Notes: generated by a model not told the origin, from the sequence alone. Positions 9,721-22,660 are shown, counted from the stretch's first letter. The stretch is 64,000 nucleotides of DNA from Letharia columbiana (GCF_014066305.1 NW_023501094.1:279828-343827); one strand, 5' to 3'. Made by a program: numbers and translations.

Positions 9721-11810
9721 AAATTCTTTCTAGAATTCTTATTAATAATACTATTAGAATAGCGCGTTAATTCCCTTAGTATATCTATAATAGAAGAAAA
9801 GATTAAAATAATTACTATACTTTGATTTCTATTAAGTCTTTATAACTTAGAAATCTTTCTCAGCCTAATAAAATAGCTAAGAAACTCGATTCCCCGCTAT
9901 ACGTAGCGTACTTAGCCGTTATAGAAATAAAAGACTTTTCTTACTTAAGCAATAATAGCTAAATCAACTACTTTCTTAGATTAACCCGAAGCAGCTACTA
10001 CGCCTAATCACGTCGGCAAATAAAGACTCTATATCTCTAAGTCTATATAGTAAGAAGTTTTCCAGCTAGTATACGATTAAAGTTTCTATATAGGTTTTTA
10101 CACTATCTACGCTAGAATCTCGTTATTAATCTATATTAAAGACTTATTAAAGTACTTTTAAATTTATCTAAAGTACTATCTTAAATATTAACTTAATTAA
10201 ATTAAGCGTTATCTCACTTATAGCGAGCTTAATTTAATTTCTATATCGCTAATTTCTTTTTATATTATAATAATAAATTTTATTATTACGCTTTTCTTCT
10301 AAGAAGATAAGAATATACTTTTTATTATAATATATAAATTCTCTAAAAGAAAACTTCTTATACTAGAATTTAATAAATAAACTATTATTAATTAAGCGAA
10401 TACTTTACTTATTACTCTAATATCTTATAATTAAAATATTTTTATCGCTATAATTAACGACCGTAATACTAAGTTTATAAATATTTTCTAAAAAACTATT
10501 TTCGAGAAGCTCGAAATTACTATAGCGACTTCGATTATTTATTATTCCTAGATAAACGAATAGTCGAAAAAAACGAATTAGATTATCGAGATTACTCTAT
10601 AATTTCATCTTACTACTAATACGAATAACTAATTAAGTATACTTTTATTTCTTTAAATATATCTTAATAACTTAGTCACTTTAATAGAATTTACATTAAA
10701 CGAAATTATATATAGATTTCGAATATAAGATATACTAAAACTACTTATAGACTTACCGCTAAAGAATCTTAATTAACTTTATCTTATTAAATAAAAAAAG
10801 GTTAATAACGCTATTACTTTCGTTAATACTATAATAAAAACTCGCTATAATAATAATTATAAGGCTATTAATCTTTATAAGAGATTATTAATTTATCTAA
10901 GACTATATTATAACTACTTTATTTTTAACGTTAATCTTAAACTTTCTAATTAGAGAGTTAAATTATTTAAGATATTAAAGAAAATCGAAAATCTTACTTA
11001 TCGACTAGATTCTTTCGAGTATTATATATATTTATTCTATAATATTTATAATCTAATTAAAGCCTATATTAGACTAAGCTAAAGATTCTTATTATAGAAA
11101 ACTATATTCGCTATAATTAATAAAGAAAGAAGAAAAATAGATAAATCTAGACCTTACTATTAGATTTTTATTATTCGAAATCGAGAAACTAAGTAATAGA
11201 TAAGGAATTAGAAGAAATATTAAATATCTAATATATTAAAAGAATAGTAATAAAAAGCATAATACTTAATACTTACTATATATTCTCTTAAAAATAAAAA
11301 ATCTTATAATAAAGTACGACGCTCGAATTTCTACTAATCTTATAAGGAATCGTTAAGAAAAGAAGAAAACACTTACTCTATTAACTCTTAAAGCTAACGC
11401 TATCGAGAATCAAGCTATTACTATTAAAAAACGAGGTTATTCTTATAAAAAGAATTATATTTCCCAGAAAAGACCTACTTCTATAATTCGAATTATAATA
11501 AAAATACTAATTTTTATAAAGAATACGACTTCGCCGCCTACGTTATTATCTACTTCGCTATTAAATTCTTCTACTACTTCTACTACCCGCCGTAATATAT
11601 AGCTTCTTACTTAATAAAATGTCTTTCGAGAAAGGCTATTCTTATAGAAGATAGATCTTACTACGAAAGAAAGAAAGTTCGTGCTTTACTTACTTACAAT
11701 CCTTATCTAACTTATCTAAAGAAATTTCTCTACTCTATTACGGAAAGCTTAAAGAAATAAATTTCTTTACTTATAGCGAGGGCGCTATATTTCTTTTTCT
11801 TATCGATATA

Positions 11811-12000
11811 TATTATAAATTATACTTATAGTAGAAGCTAGTAGCTAATAGCTTAATATAACTTAATATTAAGATATATTTAGACAATTAGATTCCATAG
11901 AAGAAGAATCATCTTTTTTACCACTCAAGAAACGTCTTTCTTAAAAAACGTCTTTCTTAGGAATGAGATTTCTGAGGATCTGACGTTATTATAATAGTAA
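11811..12000 (+). repeat. Right LTR of alpha
   Basis: Partner of 5464-5652. It keeps several CA and TG steps (CCACTCAAGAAACG, GAGGATCTGACG), so it escaped part of the mutation seen in the left copy. Confidence 0.85.
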
Positions 12001-12370
12001 AGGTGTTGATAATAGAGGTTTAATCTCTCTTACTAATATATTATTTAAGAGATATTTCTACTAAGTTCTCTAGAATTCAATCTATCTTATATAGTAATAA
12101 TTAAAATATTATTATTAAGTTATATATATCTAAATCTTATTATAATTCTAAATTTTATAACTTTTAGCTATCTACGTTAGTAAAAAAGATATATTTAATT
12201 TTTAATAATATTATTATTATAATTCTCGCTATTATCTATAAAGTATTATATTTATTTTAAAATAATCTAGATAAGAATAATATAATATTAAAGTTTCTAA
12301 TAATAATATAGACGAAAGAAATTCTTATACGAATTTTTTTAATTCGAGTAATAATAATATATAATATTCT
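12001..12370. other. Spacer between alpha and zeta
   Basis: The sequence starts with a little-mutated stretch (AGGTGTTGATAATAGAGG) and then becomes fully RIP-mutated. It may hold the left LTR of zeta, but I found no partner for it in the window. Confidence 0.35.
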
Positions 12371-13333
12371 ATTTCTTAAGATAACGAGTTTATAAATACT
12401 CTTATTAACTTAATTAAATTAGCGAGTTTTCGAGAATATTAAGTAACTCTAACTTATTAATATAATATATTATTAAGTTATAAGATTTAGAATTTATTAA
12501 TAAAAGAGAAAATAAATTTAAAATTAAAAGATTTAAAATTTTATAAGAAAATTAATATCGAGAAATTAGATAATTTTATCGACGAATATTAATAATAATT
12601 TATTTTTAAGAGATTTAAGCGAGATAAGCTTATTAAAATTAATATAAAATTATAAATAGCTAATTATAAGAAGTAAACTATAAAGAAGATCGTCTATATC
12701 GAAGATTATCTTAAAAAATATATTAATTTTAAATTTAAATTATAAAAACTTTAATATCTAGAAAAACCTCGATTATAAATATATTTTATAGAGTTATTTT
12801 ATAAGTTTTTTAAAAGAGATAAGAATAAAGTATAGAGTAAGAATAATTAGAAGCTCGCTACTATTAGATAACGTAGATTAAATATTATTAATATCTTTTA
12901 TAATTATATTTATAAGCTATATATTTATCTATAAACTTTAAATTAACTAAAATCTATATTTAATTAATATTTCTTTAATTACTTTTATATATAAGTATTA
13001 TTAAAGTATTATATTAAGCTAAATAAGTTTATAATAAGATTAAAAACTATATAAGAGCTATTAGCGTAATTATATAAGTATAAATAGTTAATAAAACTCT
13101 AATAATTAAAAAATATTAATGAGAATAAATTTTGAGTTAAAAGATTAACGAAGTTTTAAAATAAAAAGAAAGATATTAAGTTCGAATATAAGAGGGTTAT
13201 TAATTAGAAACTTAAAGATTATAATAAAACTATTATCGAGTAAAAGAAAAAGAAAGAAGAAATTAAGAAATATATAATATATAAAGATAAATTAAAAAAT
13301 AATATACGAAAGTATTATTATAAGAACGGTGTA

Positions 13334-13375
13334 TACTATAAGTATAATATATATAAATATCTTACTCGAGATTAT
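13334..13375 (+). pseudogene. RIP-converted CCHC zinc knuckle in zeta gag
   Basis: The frame reads YYKYNIYKYLTRDY. This is C-X2-C-X4-H-X4-C in spacing, with every Cys (TGT/TGC) and the His (CAT/CAC) changed to Tyr (TAT/TAC), just what CpA to TpA on both strands does. The knuckle binds RNA in retroelement Gag; this copy could not bind zinc. The upstream frame is Lys/Glu-rich as in a Gag C-terminus. Confidence 0.85.
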
Positions 13376-14229
13376 ATTATTAAAAAATAGATATTTTTTA
13401 ATTTCTCTAAGATATTAAAGTTAGTAAAAAATAAGTAGATATAATAATAACTTTAATCGCTATATCTTAATCAAAGATAATTATAAATAATCTTAAATTA
13501 ATAGATATTTTATTAGATAGTCGAACTCGCGACTTAAGTATCGATTTATATAATAACTTAATTCTCTTATCTATAGTTAAAATAGAATCTTCTATTAATA
13601 TTAAAATATAAATAATAAAGATTTATACTATAGATTAGTAAATTAAAAAATTATTAAAAATAAATAATTTCTATATTAAGAATACTCTAATATTAAATAT
13701 TAAAAATAAAATTAAGAATTTAAATATACTAGCTAATAATAGAATTAAAATAAATATTATTAATTATATAATTATTTAGAAGATAAACTTATTAGTACTT
13801 AATATTAATATTAAATTTAATATAATTTATAATAAGGTAGTTAAGATCTATAGAATATATTATATCGAATTTTAATAGAAGAATAAATAAGATCGAGTTT
13901 ATTATTTTTAGAATATCTTTCTCGCTATTAATATTAATACTTAAATAATTCTTAAAATACTATAACTAATTATAGCGAATTCTAATATTAATTAAATTAA
14001 GAGATTATTTTAGTAAAGAATATATATCGCGATAGTAACTCTAATAATATCATATATCGAGTTAATATTATTAATTTAAAAAAATTTATTAAATTAATTA
14101 TTAATAAAGAAGTATATTATTTTATTATATATACGCGTTAAATAGTATCTATTAATAAGTCTTTTATTTATAGAGATTATAAGTAGAATATTATTTAGAT
14201 TAATCTTACTATTATTAAGACTATAGAGC

Positions 14230-14729
14230 TCCTTTTAAAATATTATAAATATTTTAATATCTTTTTAAATAATAATACTATTAAATTATTTAATTACGAA
14301 TTTATAAATTATATTATTAATCTTATAAATAAAAAATAATTATTTTATAATCTAATCTATAATCTAAATAAAATAAAGTTTAAAATGTTATAAAGTTATA
14401 TCGAGGTTAATCTTATAATTAGCTTTATATAACTATCTATATTATTAACGAAATTATTAATTCTCTTTATATAAAAATCTAGCGAGAGCTTATATCTTTA
14501 TATAAATTATTAAAAACTAAATATAATTATAATTAAGAATCGTTATCTCTTTTCTCTAATTAGAGAATCTATTAATTATCTAGCTATAATTAAGAGATAT
14601 ATTTAATTAAATCTTATTACTATATATTATTATCTTTATATTAAAAAGAATAATAAATAGAAGACTACGTTTAGAATATATTACGATTATTATAAGTATT
14701 AAGTCTTACTATTTAGACTTATAAATTAG
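14230..14729 (+). pseudogene. Zeta reverse transcriptase, N-terminal half
   Basis: Read through stops, the frame gives blocks resembling gypsy pol: FYNLIYNLN (original PLYNLSE-like), KNRYLFSLI-ESI-YL (KNRYPLPLI), LNLITIYYYL (LDLTSAYH) and KTTFRIYYDYYKY (KTAFRTRYGHYEY). It ends at LLFRLIN, the first part of the PFGLTNAPATF motif, where family A copy 3 begins. Confidence 0.85.
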
Positions 14730-15323
14730 TATATATAATAGAATAAGGTAGGGCTGAACTAGAAAACCTTGAATTTGTATGTGCAGCCAATCATCAATTC
14801 GTCAGGTCTACGCTTTTTGGTTAGACACCGCGGGTAAACAAATTAGCGTCCGCGACCATCAAAAAAATAGGTGTACATTATTGACATATAGAATAACTTT
14901 TTTGTTTTCTATTAACTTTTTGAGATTTTAAATTTTAAATTTTGGAGCGCAGTCTGCGCTTTCCGAATTTTTAACAATTTTGAAATTTGGTCTTATAATT
15001 ATTAAAGCGCAAGGAATTCAAATATCGCTCACCAAAGTCCGCTCACCAAAATCCGCTCGACAGCCCTAATCAAAAAACAGGTGTACATTATTTGATTTTA
15101 GAATAACCTTTTTGTTTTCTATTAAAATTTTAGAATTTTTGGTTTAAACTATAGAGTATAATGTGGGCTTTTAGAAAAAAAAAGAATTACTAAATTTAAT
15201 CTTATAGATATTTAAAGGTAAGGAATTTAGATATCGCTTACCAAATATCGCTTACCAAAATTTACTCGACAGCCCCGATCAAAAAAAAATGATTATGAAT
15301 TTAATTCATAGGCCTTTACTCGT
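14730..15323 (-). mobile_element. Family A copy 3, inserted in the zeta RT
   Basis: The left edge is GAATAAGGTAGGGCTGAACT, and the right edge is CATAGGCCTTTACTCGTATA, the complement of the family left end. Two tandem units carry clear GCTCACCAAA motifs. The two sides of the insertion rejoin the broken RT motif, so the borders are accurate to a few bases. CpA and TpG are still frequent in the first 250 bp while the surrounding RT has none. Noncoding. Confidence 0.85.
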
Positions 15324-15500
15324 ATATTTATAATATTTTAAACGTATATTAATTAAGCGTTAATTAAGAAGTTAGATATCTTTTATATTATTTATCTTAA
15401 TAATATTTTTATTTATATATAAGATATAGATATAAAATATATCGAGATTATAAAGTAGATATTAAATCGATTAAGATAGTATAGACTATTGATTAATTTT
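15324..15500 (+). pseudogene. Zeta reverse transcriptase, catalytic half
   Basis: Immediately after family A copy 3 the frame reads IIF-TYIN-AL (original ATFQTYINQAL), then YIIYLNNIFIYI. The catalytic Y-L-D-D-I has become Y-L-N-N-I at 15393-15404, both Asp codons changed to AAT. It continues the frame interrupted at 14729. Confidence 0.85.
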
Positions 15501-15849
15501 TAGAAATATTATTTTAATATAAATAAAAGATTTTTTTTAGCTATATAATTACCTCTATTAAGATAAAAAAAAAAAAAAAAAAAACTATTAATTAAGAATT
15601 AGCTAAAATTAAAATTATTATAAAATATTTAAATATTTATTAAATTTATAAACTTTTATTATAAATTTATTTAAGATTTTAATAAGATCGTTATACCCCT
15701 TATAAAGTTAATAAAATTATTATTATTTATAAAAGATTTACGAGTTATTAATATATAAAGAAATAAGTTAATAATATTTAATTCGAAGTCGCTTAAATCT
15801 TAAGAAAATAAGCGTATTCTCTTTATATTTATTAAAGATATATAAAAGA

Positions 15850-16250
15850 TATTCGATAAATTAAAGATAGTCTTTATAATTATATTAATCTTATAATATT
15901 TTAATCTTAAATTACTAATATAAATAGAGACGAATATATTAAGCTATACTTTAAAAGATATTTTAATATAATTATATAATAAGAAGTAATATTTAATTAT
16001 TTATTACTCTTATAAATAAATCTTAATTAAGATTTAATATAATAATTATAATAAAGAGCTATTAGCTATTATAAAATTATTTAAATATTAACGCTATTAT
16101 TATAAGAGTAACTATTATAAAATTAAAGTCTTAATAAATTATTATAATTTTAAAAAGTTTATAAATATAATATATTTAAATAGTAGATAAATATAATAAG
16201 TTTAAGAGCTTAATCGCTATAACTTTATAATTAAATATTAAAAAAAAAAG
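15850..16250 (+). pseudogene. Zeta RNase H domain
   Basis: The frame reads TNINRDEYIKLY (original QTDAS-like context), then YNNYNKELLAIIKLFKY-RYYYK (original YDKELLAII..F..WRHYLEG) and KVLINYYNFKKF (original TDHKNLEYF). This is the usual RNase H order downstream of a gypsy RT. Stops stand at expected Trp/Gln positions. Confidence 0.8.
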
Positions 16251-16830
16251 ATAATTCTATAAATTTTCTTAATAGAATTTCGAAATATAAGTAAGACGAT
16301 AGTATTATTTAATAAGAGAATTATTAGTTATTAAATAAGCTTAAAAAAACTTTATAAAGATTTCGTATAGTAGAAAGAATAAGATTTATATCTAATTATT
16401 TTCGAATACTTATTATAGAAATTTACGAAGTCTTTAATATATATTAATAATAAATATATATTTATACTACTATCGCAGTTAAGAATTCTATAAAAAACTT
16501 TATTAATAATTAATTTTTTAATAATAAGCTTATAAAGCTAATTTATAAGAATAATTATATAAAAAAAGTATTTATATAATTAGAATCTAATATAAATAAC
16601 TCTCTAAATAATCTTAGCGACTAATTTTATAATTATTCTAATATAAAATTATATTATAATAAAAAGATCTATATTCTTAAATCTTTATAAAATATAATTT
16701 TTAAAAGATATCATAATAGCTTATTAGCGACTTATTTTAATATTAAAAAAACTTAAATATTAATTTAATATTAATATTTCTAACTAAGACTTATTATTAA
16801 TATAAAAGAATATATTATATTATATTCTAT

Positions 16831-18560
16831 AAGTAAAGGCCTATCAATTAAATTTATGGAGTTAAATTCTTCTAAGTTATATCGAATTTTAGTCTTAGCT
16901 CTAAGTTAAATCGAACTCTAATTACTTACTATACGTTTTTAATCTACTTTTATTACTATAAAATTAATTTAATCTATATAGTATATAAATATATATATAT
17001 GAAGAGAGGCGCGTTAAGGCTTAATTAGAAAGGTATATTAAGTATAAAGAATTAATTCGTAATAATTACTTATAAAAAATAGAGAAATATAGTATATAGA
17101 TATATATATACGAAGAGAGGCGCGTTAAGATTTAGTTAGAAAGGTATATTAAGTATAAAAGATTAATCTATAATAATTACTTATAAAAAATAGAGAAAGA
17201 TTATATCCTTATAATAAGAAGTATTAAAATATTAGAAAGAAATGGAGATAATATATTAATTAGTAATATAAATTCTATATTATCTTCTATCGTAGTAATA
17301 AAATAGCTATTAGAGTAAGATATCGAATAATTTCAATTTATTTAAATATATATTATTCGATATTTCTTTTATAAAGACTTAATTAACTATAATTATTATA
17401 ATAGATTCTTCTCTTATAATATTATTATAATAATATATTATATTAATATAATAGAGATAATAGACTAAGTTATAATAATATTCTCCGCTTATTAAATAAT
17501 ATTTTAATATAGAATTATAGAGAGTATATAATATGAGATCTTAGAGAGCTAAGCTATATTTTTAACGATAATAATTTTATTACCGCTTAGTTTCTTTATA
17601 GTATTCTCTATATTTATCTATTATAATTTCTTCTCTTACTTCTTTTTTTATAAAATATTAAATTAAGTAATTAGCTAAGTAGTTAATTAAGTAAATAACT
17701 AATATAATATAGAATCTTAAAGAGCTAAGCTATATTTTTAATAACAATAATTTTATTATCGCTTAATTTTTTTATAATATTTTTCGTATTTATCTATTAT
17801 AGTTTTTTCTCTTATTTCTTTTTTTATAAAGTATTAGACTAAGTAGCTAGCTAAGTAATTAACTAAGTAAATAACTAATATAATATAAAATCTTAAAGAG
17901 CTAAGCCGTATTCTTAATATTAAAAACTTTATTACTATTTAGTTTCTTTATAATATTCTCTATATTTATCTACTATATTAACTTCTCTTATATTAACTAA
18001 GTAAATTAATATAAGATTATAAAGAGTAAGTCTATTATATTACTACTACTAATAACTATCTCTATAATATTCTCTATAATATTCTTTATATTTATATATT
18101 ATAGATTCTTCTCTTATTTAATTAAATGCGAGGGTATTAAAGATAAATATATTTATATTAATAAAATTAATAGAATTAATAAAATAGTAAAAGAAGAATA
18201 ATTATATAAATAGGTGAAAGAATTATTAATTAATTCTAAACGCGTTTAATATAATTATAATATTTAAATATTAATTTAATCTACTAATAGTAAATTAAAC
18301 TTTATTATTTTTATAGCGTTAAAAAGCGTATACTAGGCTCTATAATTTACGAAATTATAAAGAAATAATATTTATAGAGAGCTGGTTATTTTAGAGTATA
18401 AAACTTCTATATATAAATTTTTGATAAGAGAGCTTAAAAGAGCTAGCGGGCTAATTTAGTTAGTCTAGTCAAAAGGCGTAATAACTCTAAATTTATAATT
18501 GGCTATATATATAAATTCAAGGTTTTCTAGTTCAGCCCTACCTTATTCTGTTATATATAC
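16831..18560 (+). mobile_element. Family A copy 4, long variant with tandem repeats
   Basis: The left end is AAGTAAAGGCCTATCAATTA and the right end is AGCCCTACCTTATTCTGTTA. Inside are a duplicated block of about 110 bp starting near 16978 and 17090 (AAGAGAGGCGCGTTAAG in each), and three units 176 bp apart marked by ATCTTA-AGAGCTAAG at 17537, 17713 and 17889. No coding region is recognised in this copy. It shares this interior with 31262-33630. Confidence 0.7.
17500..18020. repeat. 176-bp tandem repeat in family A copy 4
   Basis: Three imperfect units begin with (G/A)ATCTTA(G/A)AGAGCTAAG at 17537, 17713 and 17889, each followed by a T-rich stretch ending TTCTCTTA and a block of AGTAATTAACTAAGTAAATA type. 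Four comparable units occur in 31770-32560. Confidence 0.75.
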
Positions 18561-18570
18561 TAATATACTA

Positions 18571-19034
18571 ACGAGTAAAGGCCTATGAATTAAATTCATA
18601 ATCATTTTTTTGATCAGGGCTATCGAGTAAATAGGTGAGCGATCTTTGGTGAGCGAACTTTGGTGAGCGGGCTATCCGGCTGTCGAGCGAACTTTGGTGA
18701 GCGATATTTGAATTCCTTGCGCTTTAATAATTATAAGACTAAATATAGAAACTATTTTTTTTATCTAAAAGCCCGCATTTTATTCTATAATTTAAAAAAA
18801 ATCTCAAAATTTTAATAGAAAATAAAAAAGTTATTCTAAAATCAAATAATGTGTACCTATTTTTTAGTTAGGGCTATTCGGCTACATTTTTTTAATAATT
18901 GCGGACGCTAATTTATTTATCCGCGATGACTTAGTCGATTTAATCAAAGAGCGTAGTAACTCTAAATTTATGATTAGCTGTATATACAAATTTAAGATTT
19001 TTAAGCTTAGCTCTATCTTATTCTTTTATATATA
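18571..19034 (+). mobile_element. Family A copy 5, short and weakly mutated
   Basis: The left end is ACGAGTAAAGGCCTATGAAT and the right end is a mutated CCCTATCTTATTCTTTTATA. It begins 11 bp after copy 4 ends. The subterminal motif GGTGAGCG is intact four times (18634, 18648, 18662, 18696), three of them exactly 14 bp apart. The first 400 bp keep many CA and TG steps. Confidence 0.75.
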
Positions 19035-19036
19035 TT

Positions 19037-19291
19037 AATAAGTAAAGACCTATGAATTAAATTTATAAAGTTGAATTTTTCTAAGTTAAATCGAATTTTA
19101 GCCCTAGCTCTAAGTTAAATTAAACTCTAATCGCTTACTTTAATCGCTTACTATTACTACTATAAAATTAATTTAATCTATATAATATATAGATATATAT
19201 ATACGAAGAGAGGCGCGCTAAGATTTAATTAGGAAAGTATATCGAGTATAAAGAATTAATTCGTAATAATTATCTATAAAAAATAGAGAAA
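19037..19291 (+). mobile_element. Family A copy 6, truncated by beta
   Basis: The left end AGTAAAGACCTATGAATTAA and the following 250 bp match the start of copies 4 and 7, including AAGAGAGGCGCGCTAAG. The match stops at AAAAAATAGAGAAA, where the beta LTR begins. Confidence 0.65.
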
Positions 19292-19619
19292 TGTAAGAGT
19301 AATATGAAAATATAGATATAAGAGTAGTATGTAGTAAAGATGATTATTCTTTTACTAAGAAGTAACTACTTATAATACTAAGCTAAGATTCTTACTAAGA
19401 TATCTTCTTAGTAGATATAAAGATAGATAAAATCATATATCTATATAATTACGCTAGCTTACTATAATAATATATCGTTAATAAAAAGTATAATAACCTC
19501 GATATATATATAAGTAAAGAGATAAGTTATTATAAAGTAAGTAAATATAGTAATAAGACTCTTATATAATTAGTTTCTTTCTTCTCGATATTATAATCGC
19601 AATAGCTTGCTTTATAATA
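19292..19619 (-). repeat. Beta LTR, most complete copy
   Basis: It shares AGAAGTAACTACTTATAATA and TAGTTTCTTTCTTCTCGATA with the LTRs at 22863-23127, 29808-29955 and 61488-61661. The outer edge TGTAAGAGTAATATG is set by the break in family A copy 6; the inner edge is where copies 1 and 2 diverge after TTTATAATA. Confidence 0.7.
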
Positions 19620-22149
19620 ATATCGATTACGAAAGACTTTTATAATTACGTCGTTAATAGCGAAGATAGTAACTCTAATAGCGGAGATAGTAATAGTATA
19701 GTAATATTATCGATTACGGAAGGCTTCTATAAATACGTCGATAATAGAAGGGGTAGTGGCTCTAATAGAGGGGATATGGCGATCTTATAGTCTTTTATTA
19801 ATTTCGGAGTATCGCCTAGCTACTTGATATTATACTATTAATTATACTTAGAGCTATATTCTTTATAACGTATTAGATATTTAATTAACTAACTCTTATT
19901 ATAATATCTAATATACTTATTAAATAAGAATTATAGCTTATATAACTTATAGTTATTAATATTATCTTCTATATAAATAGAATTAAACTTTTTTAATAGT
20001 AATTTATAAAAAGAATTAATATTAGCGGGCTATAATTCTAGCTATACTATTAAGAATATAAGATAAACTCTTTAATAATTAGATATATCGAGGTGATAAG
20101 CTTACTTATTTACTTTAATAATAATTTTAAAAGAATTAATATAGTATTAATTAATTTTATTTATCTTAATAGTATTAATAGATTAAGAAATAGAGTAGCC
20201 TTTATATAGATATAAGAGTATCTTATCTCTCTTTTTAAAGTATATAGATTAGTACTTATAATTATAGTAGAATTTCTAAGATATTTAAGTGAAGCTTATT
20301 ATATTAATAGCTTTAATCTTAATAGTAATATATATTTATTATAGTAATTCGAATAATATAATAAGATTAAGAGTTTTATTAAGAGGGAAATTATAGAAGA
20401 GCTTATTCGATAACTTAATTATAATAGTTAACTATATATTATTAAAAAGTATTTATATATATAAGAGAATAATAGACTATATTAAAGGCTTTTATAAGAT
20501 ATATAAGTAGAAGTATAAAGCGATTTCAGTCGTCTAATTAATACGTTTATTACTACTATTTATTTAGAGATAATAAGCTATAAAGTATAGTAGTTTAACT
20601 TTAAATCTATCGAATATAGCTTTTTATAGCTCTAATAAAAATTTAGAATCTCTATTAAATAGTAAGATCTTTAATATTTTTTAATTATTAATATTAAAGC
20701 GATCTAGTAGAGTAATAGCTTACTCTTTAATATCTTAAATAGATTTATTAGAAATATAAGTAATTTACTTTATAAATTTATTTATAATAATTATTATATA
20801 ATTAAATTTCTTATTAGATAGTAGTATAGTAAGAATAAAATTAAGTATTAAGATATAAAAAGATAGAGTAAAACTCTCTATAGATTATAGATAACTATAA
20901 GACTTATAGCGGCGAGTTTATAATATTAGATATTTAGAATAGTATTTAATATAGCTATAAAGGTGTTTAGATAATCTCTATATATACTATAATTTAAAGA
21001 TTATATTAAAAGATCTTTCGAAATCTAAATAATTATTTCTATAAGCGATTTCGAGAATATTTTTAATTAGCGATTAGGGTATATATAATTATTCTAAATC
21101 GATAAATTTATTCTTATAAAAAATAAGGTTAGAATTTATAATATTATAAATAAAAGAAAGCTTAACGCTCTCGCTCTTTATTATTAGTTTTATATTAATA
21201 TTAATAATATCGATAATTTTTATCTAGTATAAATCTATGCTATATCTAGTAAAGAGCTTATTATAAAAGACTTTATTTATCTCTATTACGATAATAGAGT
21301 AATTATAAATATTACTATAATCTATTACTTACGTAATATAGATATATAAGATATTAAGCTTTAAGTAATCTTTAAGTAGCGTTGATTTATCGATGCTAGT
21401 AAGGCGTAAGAGAGTATTTAATATAATATATTCTTTACTAAACTTATATCTTATATCGAGATAAAATTAATAAAGAAATTAAGAAATATATACTAGTTAT
21501 ATATTTAGTTTTATTATAAATATTATAAAAGTAATAGAAGATTACTTTATAATATCGAGAATAGTTAAATAATTAATTTAAATAATAATAAATCGCTTAG
21601 ATAACTTTATAAGATATTAAATCTTCTTAATAGTCTATACGAATTTTACTATCTCGAGTTCTATAAATTAATAATTCTTTTTAATAAAGATTAATATTCT
21701 TAATAAGTATATAATTAGTTTTATAATAGTTTTAGATGACTACTTAGTATTAGCTATAATAATATATTTCTTTTTAATATAAAATACTTATACGCCGAAA
21801 TCCCATTTTCTAAAGATATTAAGATCTATTTATAAATCTTTATTTAAATTAAAGTATATAAATAATAAGAGTCTACTTAAAGCTTTCTATAGGCTTTTAA
21901 AGCTTTAATTCTCTTATAGAAAAGCCTTTAATAGACGGAGTTTAAAGAAATAAATATAATATAAATTATTTTTAATAAGTGCTTTTTTAAGTAAGTGGGT
22001 TTTTAATACTTATAGAGAATTAGTAAGCTATATATAGTAGTAAATTAAACTTTTTAAATAGTTTATTAGTTTAAGATAATATTCGAGATCGCTAAGTATA
22101 TTAAAATAGGCGATCTTATTAATAACTTTTAATTTATTCTTAGCTATTA

Positions 22150-22660
22150 TTATATTAAAAGAATTAATTTAATAATCTAATAGATTAATATTAAGATATT
22201 TTAAGAAGATTTTTATAGATATAATAATAATATTATACTTAATTAAAATTTAAAATAACTTTCGTAGATATATAATATATTTCTTTAAGGTCTTAAAGTC
22301 TAATATAATATTATTAATATATATTTAAATAAAGTCTTTAATAGATTATAGAATTTTATTAATCTATCGCTATATATAAATTATAGAATTTATATATCCT
22401 ATAATTAATATATTAAAAGTTTCTTAGTCTTAATAAGAAATTATAATAAGTATATAGCGATTATTATAGTAAATAAGTTATTAATAAAAGAAAGATATTA
22501 TATTAAATATAGATAAATAAATATATTCTAATAATCTTATTATAATATCTAATTATAATAATATAAGATATATATTTAAAATAATAAGATTATTAAGGCC
22601 TCTAATATTTACTATAACTCTTCTCTTTCGCTTATTATTTAATAGTATTTTCTAAATTAT
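22150..22660 (-). pseudogene. Beta copy 1 reverse transcriptase
   Basis: On the minus strand the frame reads VNIRGLNNLIILNIYLILLQ (original VDIRGLN..T.PD.YPLPLQ), then SIFNIISFFYQ (STIDCSSFFYQ), ETFNILIIGYINS (ETFNVAVMGYRNS), and YINNIILDFKTLKKY at the catalytic site. The YVDD codons are now TAT ATT AAT AAT (22310-22321). This is the fungal gypsy type seen next to 'HRGQETFN'-like blocks; class is clear, clade is not. Confidence 0.85.

Larger units (their letters stand above)
5464..12000 (+). mobile_element. Gypsy-type LTR retrotransposon 'alpha', complete but RIP-killed
   Basis: Two direct repeats of about 190 bp (5464-5652 and 11811-12000) bound a 6.2-kb interior in gag-to-pol order on the plus strand. 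The gag-like frame lies near 6486-7100, the RT core near 9240-9720, and an RT tail/RNase H linker (reading IPRYAQ, PLQERKT-like after allowing for RIP) near 9850-9960. Integrase is expected between about 10.2 and 11.7 kb but I could not place its motifs. Every frame is broken by TAA/TAG where Gln or Trp codons are expected. Two stretches, 9770-10150 and 11300-11800, keep more CpA than the rest. The gypsy class rests on the RT pattern and gene order; clade is not assigned. Confidence 0.85.
12371..16830 (+). mobile_element. Gypsy-type element 'zeta', split by family A
   Basis: The domains are in gypsy order on the plus strand: gag with a CCHC knuckle (13334-13375), a possible protease (LLDS near 13515), the pre-RT and RT region (about 14230-14729 and 15324-15500), RNase H (about 15850-16250) and an integrase zinc-finger-like stretch with paired Tyr for His near 16293. 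The RT is cut by a 0.6-kb family A copy. The right end is lost where another family A copy starts at 16831. LTRs were not found. The pre-RT text (PLYNLSEVEL-like after RIP) resembles the Tf1/sushi or chromovirus type, but no chromodomain can be shown. Confidence 0.8.
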
